Positions 31,173-34,606 of a DNA stretch of 34,606 nt are shown here, piece after piece. Below the pieces are notes generated by a model, which was not told where the DNA came from, did not search any database, and was given only the letters and a program-made list of their open reading frames with translations. Positions within the stretch are counted from its first letter, which is position 1. The number at the start of each line of letters is the position of its first letter. The DNA is taken from assembly GCF_023073335.1 (NCBI RefSeq), contig NZ_JADPJG010000033.1:57482-92087 (forward strand), given 5' to 3'. The translations under genes were made by a program, and so were the position numbers. Source of the DNA: Bradyrhizobium sp. 21. GTDB taxonomy: Bacteria > Pseudomonadota > Alphaproteobacteria > Rhizobiales > Xanthobacteraceae.

Positions 31173-31445
31173 ATGAAGAAGTTTATCATTGCGACCGCCG
31201 CCCTCGGCCTCATGTGCGGCTCTGCCTTTGCCCAGACCCAGACCGGCCCCGCCGCCCAGTCCGACAACGTGCAGAAGCCCGGCATGACCAACACGGACAA
31301 GGGCACGATGACCAAGGGCACGACCGGCATGAGCCGTGACGGCATGAACAGGGGCGGAACGGTGCAGCCCGACGCGTCCGGCCAGGGCGGCTCCGGCCCC
31401 GGCAGCGACCAGGGCGGCACCAAGACCCGCAGCAACATGAAGTAA
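31173..31445 (+). CDS. Small exported protein, probably stress-induced
   Basis: This encodes 90 aa. The signal peptide is MKKFIIATAALGLMCGSAFA, cleaved after residue 20. The mature part is low in complexity: Gly, Thr, Ser, Gln, Met, Asp-rich (TGPAAQSDNVQKPGMTNTDK, GTVQPDASGQGGSGPGSDQG), with short Met-containing repeats (GTMTKGTTGMSRDGMNRGG) like those of the MXKDX family. AGGAGC is well placed. An exact EcfG promoter upstream makes it a likely general stress response member. Confidence 0.8.
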   Translation: MKKFIIATAALGLMCGSAFAQTQTGPAAQSDNVQKPGMTNTDKGTMTKGTTGMSRDGMNRGGTVQPDASGQGGSGPGSDQGGTKTRSNMK

Positions 31446-31473
31446 GCCAGGCTCCTCGCACGGCTTGCCTATC

Positions 31474-31509
31474 GGCCGCGTCGCTTCCCAAAAAGCGGCG
31501 CGGCCGTTT
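31474..31509 (+). terminator. Intrinsic terminator
   Basis: 13-bp arms (ggccgcgtcgctt 31474-31486, aagcggcgcggcc 31493-31505, one G-U pair), 6-base loop, then gtttc. It follows the 31173 gene. Confidence 0.8.
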
Positions 31510-31589
31510 CGTGCGTGTGTCACACGCATCGCGATGGCTGCTAGAACGCTCCGGCTGTCGTAGGGTCGGATGTTTCTCGCGAGGGGCTG

Positions 31590-32084
31590 ATGAAGATTGC
31601 CATTGTTATCGCCGGCTTGGTTGTTGTTGCCCTGGCCGCCCTCGTGGCGATCCAGCCGAGCTTCCTGAAGCCTGCGTCGCTCGCGCTCGTGAAAAAATCC
31701 GACATCCTCGGCTTTTCGCCCGGGATGACATTCGACGAGACCAGCAAGGTCGTCACGCAACGTCGCTATCGCTGCCGCCAGTTGCGCGAGTCCTCCACCC
31801 TCGAATGCGACATCGACAGCGCCAAGCTGACGATCGACAGTGACGACGCCGACGCCAGGCACCCGATCTGGCGCGTCAGCGCGGCGTTGAGCAACCCGGG
31901 GCCGCAGGACGCCGTCGTCAGATCGATCTCCGATCAATACAACGCCCAGCCGACCAAAGACGCCCGGGAGGGATGGATCTGGACCGTCGGCCGTGGGCTC
32001 AAGCTGAGCTATGACGGTGCCGTCCTGAAGCTCGTGGACGAGGCTGAGGACATCAGGCGCGGCAGGGAGCAAGCAAAGCGCTAG
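31590..32084 (+). CDS. Membrane-anchored or exported protein, function unknown
   Basis: This encodes 164 aa. One N-terminal hydrophobic segment (MKIAIVIAGLVVVALAALVA) is followed by a soluble domain with two close cysteines (RYRCRQLRESSTLECDI), probably a disulfide. The soluble part alternates strands and turns (SDILGFSPGMTFDETSKVVT, GWIWTVGRGLKLSYDGAVLK). No named domain is recognised. GAGGGG lies four bases before the ATG. It converges on the small-membrane-protein cluster at 32.1-33.0 kb. Confidence 0.75.
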   Translation: MKIAIVIAGLVVVALAALVAIQPSFLKPASLALVKKSDILGFSPGMTFDETSKVVTQRRYRCRQLRESSTLECDIDSAKLTIDSDDADARHPIWRVSAALSNPGPQDAVVRSISDQYNAQPTKDAREGWIWTVGRGLKLSYDGAVLKLVDEAEDIRRGREQAKR

Positions 32085-32106
32085 GGAGCGCCACGCAGAA
32101 TGCTCT

Positions 32107-32436
32107 TCAAAGCCGAAACCGGTTCAAGGTCCATAGCGGGATCCACGATCCCAGCACCACGCAGATTGCAATAGCTGCGACCAGCCCATATTTCAGCGGA
32201 TGTTGGGAGAACGCGAGCGACCGTTCGAGGTGAAGGTACGGCAGCAACGCCTCCATCGCCATTCCGACCAGGGCAATCATAACCAGCCCGCCAATTATCG
32301 AGGCGAACAGATTGATTATCCATCCAATCGCGGCGTGCTTGCTCGACCACGCCTCATAAATCGCCACACCCAACACCACGAGCACAAAGACCAGCATGAA
32401 GCCCATCGAGCCGCCGACGCTTCGACTGCGCGACAA
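32107..32436 (-). CDS. Multi-pass membrane protein, function unknown
   Basis: This encodes 109 aa with three transmembrane helices (MGFMLVFVLVVLGVAIYEAW, WIINLFASIIGGLVMIALVG, YGLVAAIAICVVLGSWIPLW). The start is either TTG at 32436, with GGAGG three bases away, or ATG at 32406 without a good ribosome binding site. It is the third gene in a minus-strand run of small membrane proteins, but a frame overlap upstream (a 44-aa ORF, 32354-32488) complicates the start. Confidence 0.6.
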   Translation of the reverse strand: MSRSRSVGGSMGFMLVFVLVVLGVAIYEAWSSKHAAIGWIINLFASIIGGLVMIALVGMAMEALLPYLHLERSLAFSQHPLKYGLVAAIAICVVLGSWIPLWTLNRFRL

Positions 32437-32546
32437 AAACCTCCAGCTCCAGCATGGCCGCTACCGCGAGCAGTGTAATGATCTTCACGACGTCCTCACG
32501 TTCAGCGAGCGCCCAGCAAATAGACCACGATGAAGTGTTTCGCAGC

Positions 32547-32804
32547 TCACTTCGATAAAGCGCGCCTTACCAGCGTGAGCGACAGGAGGGCAACGAAGGC
32601 AGCCGCCCCGTAAACCATCGCGTTCACGAGCCATGCAATAGCGATGCCCGCGAAGGCAGAGCCGCCTATGGCTCCCCAGAACAGATACGCCGCGCTGATG
32701 CCAGGCCACTCCAGCGATAGAAGAGCGTAGTCGGCTAACGACTCCAGGGACAGAAGCACCGACGAGATCAGCGCCCCGATCGCCATTGCGATGATGAATC
32801 TCAT
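32547..32804 (-). CDS. Small multi-pass membrane protein, function unknown
   Basis: This encodes 85 aa with about three hydrophobic helices (RFIIAMAIGALISSVLLSLE, AAYLFWGAIGGSAFAGIAIA, MVYGAAAFVALLSLTLVRRA). It starts 1 bp after the stop of the 32806 gene, so the two are translationally coupled. No family is recognised. Confidence 0.7.
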   Translation of the reverse strand: MRFIIAMAIGALISSVLLSLESLADYALLSLEWPGISAAYLFWGAIGGSAFAGIAIAWLVNAMVYGAAAFVALLSLTLVRRALSK

Positions 32805-32805
32805 A

Positions 32806-33006
32806 TCAGAGGCCCAATAGCCCGCTGACGACCGGCATCAGAAAGAATAATCCAAGCCCCATAATCGCTGCCAGGACAATGGCAGCGGCGCGATTGTGAA
32901 CTTTTGTACCCAGCGAAGTCACCGCTTTCAGCCACAGCGAGTACACCACGTCCCTGATGAAGGCGTTGAGTATTTCGAGCAGCAGTTCGCCGATAGAATT
33001 GGCCAT
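32806..33006 (-). CDS. Small membrane protein, function unknown
   Basis: This encodes 66 aa: an amphipathic N-terminal part (MANSIGELLLEILNAFIRDV) and a C-terminal hydrophobic helix (AAAIVLAAIMGLGLFFLMPV). It is the first gene of the coupled pair. It has a weak ribosome binding site. Confidence 0.65.
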   Translation of the reverse strand: MANSIGELLLEILNAFIRDVVYSLWLKAVTSLGTKVHNRAAAIVLAAIMGLGLFFLMPVVSGLLGL

Positions 33007-33177
33007 GCCGTTTAGTCGCGTCAGCCCTGGTGGGGTTCAACTGCCCCAGCCCTGAGCATTCCATCCGAACTAACGCTACATCGCGGTGCTGCAAGGCACC
33101 TTCCGCAAGGGCTGAGCTGCCTGCCGCATTCTCCCCTCTCAAATCCCACTCTATTTGCTTTCTGTTGCGTCTCGATT

Positions 33178-33456
33178 ATGCTCACAGCCATAGATTGCAA
33201 AGAATGGAGGTTATTATGCGCCCTTGGATTGATTGCCGTCCTTCTGCTTCTTATTCCTATGACGTCGGCTTCATCATACGCACTGGGCATAACCGCGTTC
33301 ATCAACAAAGGTGGGCGCATCGTCGCTGTGACGCACCTACAAGACGGAACGCTCGCGATTGCGGTTCAGGACGCAGAGAACAACGTTTCCATTTGCCATA
33401 TGAAACAGCCCATCAATGACACCTACTCCGTCGAAAATTGCTACAAGGTGGACTAA
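33178..33456 (+). CDS. Small exported protein, possible frameshift at its start
   Basis: This encodes 92 aa. The frame gives a signal peptide (LCALGLIAVLLLLIPMTSAS) and a mature domain (YALGITAFINKGGRIVAVTH, LQDGTLAIAVQDAENNVSIC, MKQPINDTYSVENCYKVD) with two Cys. The ATG at 33178 has no clear ribosome binding site. A GGAGGTTATT-ATG (33216) sits in another frame, one base off from the hydrophobic core, so the true start may be there with a 1-base insertion at 33219. Function unknown. Confidence 0.65.
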   Translation: MLTAIDCKEWRLLCALGLIAVLLLLIPMTSASSYALGITAFINKGGRIVAVTHLQDGTLAIAVQDAENNVSICHMKQPINDTYSVENCYKVD

Positions 33457-33807
33457 TCGCCCGATGGTCGTCGAGACTCACTTCCTCCAACTCGCGACGG
33501 TGCACTCAATGAATCACCGTCGTCATCTCTGACGACTCTCAGCGGACGGAGACATTGGGTGCACTGTCACCGTAACTCCGAAGTAAGTGAGAGCGATCGA
33601 TCCTGGTCGCAGCGCTTCATCTCCCGAACCAACGAATGCTGCCGAACACTCTTCGCAGCGTTGGCGGCACAGCGATTTCTGAAATATGATAGACGCTTCC
33701 GGCGAAGGACCTTGAAGTCTCCAATGAATTTGCTTACACGACCTTAAATTGACAACACGAACTTGCGCAACTCAATTTCATAGGACTGCATATTCGAGGG
33801 CAGCAAG
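33457..33807. other. Lower-GC intergenic stretch, no convincing gene
   Basis: A 62-codon frame (33559-33747) has no start signal or domain. The right end holds a possible promoter of the 33808 gene. Confidence 0.4.
33749..33777 (+). promoter_or_regulatory. Possible promoter of the 33808 gene
   Basis: Exact TTGACA (33749-33754), 17 bases, then TCAATT as a poor -10. It lies about 30 bases before the ATG. Confidence 0.3.
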
Positions 33808-34428
33808 ATGGCTACATCGAAGGAAAAGGCTCCTTTTTCACCTAAGACCGAGCGCGTTCTTACTCTAGTGCAAATGCTCTTTCCCATACTGGCAACGATT
33901 GGCGGCGCCTTATGGGCAATCAACGGTTATTTCAATGATCAAGACCAGTCTCGGTCGCAAGCGGAAGCATCTCGCACAGCTCGAATCAACGACGCACGCA
34001 AGCCGTTTTACGAACTCCAACTCAAAATTTATGGCTCTGCAGCGACGGTCGCCGGCGCGCTGGCATCAGAAGACCCAGCCTCCGACAAATGGATGGACGC
34101 AAGAAGGAAATTCTACGCGCTTTATTGGAGCGAGTTATCGATGGTCGAAGATAGCAATGTCAAAAGCCGCATGGTGAACTTAGAGAAGGCCCTTGTGAAC
34201 TTCAACCGCGACAGCTCCCAACGGAAACAATTGCAGGACCAATGCTACTGCCTGGCCACAGCGCTGAAAGAATCGATTGCGTCAAATTGGACCATCGATT
34301 TGCAGGGAAGTTCTGCCGTATCGGCGCCTGCCGGCCTCACGCCCAGCAAAAGCTACTGTGACCTTCCGGTGCACACCACAGAAGGGAAAGGGCAAGCTGG
34401 ACTGCACCCCGTAAATGAGACACGCTAA
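33808..34428 (+). CDS. Membrane-anchored protein, function unknown
   Basis: This encodes 206 aa. After a short basic start, one transmembrane helix (VLTLVQMLFPILATIGGALW, residues about 17-36) anchors a long, mostly helical soluble domain (residues about 45-160, with Trp and Tyr in KWMDARRKFYALYWSELSMV). It ends in a polar region with cysteines (LQDQCYCLATALKE). GAGGGC lies before the ATG. Codons are lower in GC than the window average, hinting at acquired DNA. No family is recognised. Confidence 0.75.
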   Translation: MATSKEKAPFSPKTERVLTLVQMLFPILATIGGALWAINGYFNDQDQSRSQAEASRTARINDARKPFYELQLKIYGSAATVAGALASEDPASDKWMDARRKFYALYWSELSMVEDSNVKSRMVNLEKALVNFNRDSSQRKQLQDQCYCLATALKESIASNWTIDLQGSSAVSAPAGLTPSKSYCDLPVHTTEGKGQAGLHPVNETR

Positions 34429-34606
34429 TTTCTGTGACATGTGATCCGTAGGGATGACCGATGACAGATAAGATTGAATTACGGTGACAATGCATTTAAT
34501 TATGCTGGACGGTGCCGCGGTGCCGACGCCGGCGAACGAATTAGTGCACTGAAGATCATCTAGCCGGCCTCCGCGACCGCGGGGGTGGTGGAGCTAAAGT
34601 GAGTTC
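34429..34606. other. Window end, no gene recognised
   Basis: Only a 20-codon frame (34491 onward) and stop-rich sequence are visible. Confidence 0.4.

Noticed and set aside
33559..33747. 62-codon frame in the lower-GC stretch
   Set aside because: Composition and start context are poor, and no domain is seen.

Overview
The window looks like a chromosomal segment of a Bradyrhizobium or close relative (Alphaproteobacteria, Hyphomicrobiales). The GC is high. The gene set is typical of that group: DUF3551, DUF6481, DUF2934 and MXKDX-repeat proteins, a protein starting MQRRQFKQ, a small protein with an AANDN motif, an NDUFS4-like complex I subunit, EcfG-type promoters, and several uncharacterised small exported proteins. 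This assignment rests on recognising families by eye; no search was run.

Layout. (1) 1-1.84 kb: small exported or membrane proteins, DUF6481 and an MXKDX repeat protein. (2) 2.1-10 kb: two complete TRAP transporter operons. The first is DctP-Q-M, joined by ATGA overlaps. The second is DctQ-M-P followed by a DapA-family aldolase/lyase. A GntR/FadR-type regulator lies between them, divergent from the second operon, and a 19-bp palindrome overlaps that operon's promoter. (3) 10-16.85 kb: a leucine/isovalerate catabolic (liu) operon on the minus strand, with isovaleryl-CoA dehydrogenase, both methylcrotonyl-CoA carboxylase subunits and HMG-CoA lyase. A divergent AraC-type regulator precedes it, and no methylglutaconyl-CoA hydratase gene is present. 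(4) 16.9-20.2 kb: DUF3551, Lrp/AsnC regulator, NDUFS4-like subunit, OpgC-type membrane acyltransferase. (5) 20.2-23.3 kb: gene-poor stretch with microproteins, a 3'-truncated outer-membrane protein gene and a frameshifted small gene, ending near the 3' end of tRNA-Pro(UGG). (6) 23.3-26.1 kb: single-domain response regulator, tRNA-Pro, DUF192 protein, double cold-shock-domain protein, Sir2 deacylase. (7) 26.3-32 kb: a dense run of small genes, including a GrlR-like protein, DUF2934, an HU-like protein and exported peptides. Two carry EcfG (general stress sigma) promoters and one a candidate LexA box. A structured, terminator-ended RNA candidate lies at 27.03-27.13 kb. (8) 32.1-34.6 kb: lower-GC small membrane or exported proteins of unknown function.

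How they work together. The TRAP operons import unidentified organic acids under GntR control, and the DapA-like enzyme probably acts on the imported compound. The liu operon takes isovaleryl-CoA towards acetyl-CoA and acetoacetate. The 26-32 kb part reads as a stress-associated microprotein neighbourhood. The least-described material is the set of unannotated microproteins, the structured RNA at 27.03 kb, the repeated GANTC-containing palindrome at 28.5/28.9 kb, and the possible decayed island beside tRNA-Pro. No CRISPR array, transposase gene or phage module was seen.
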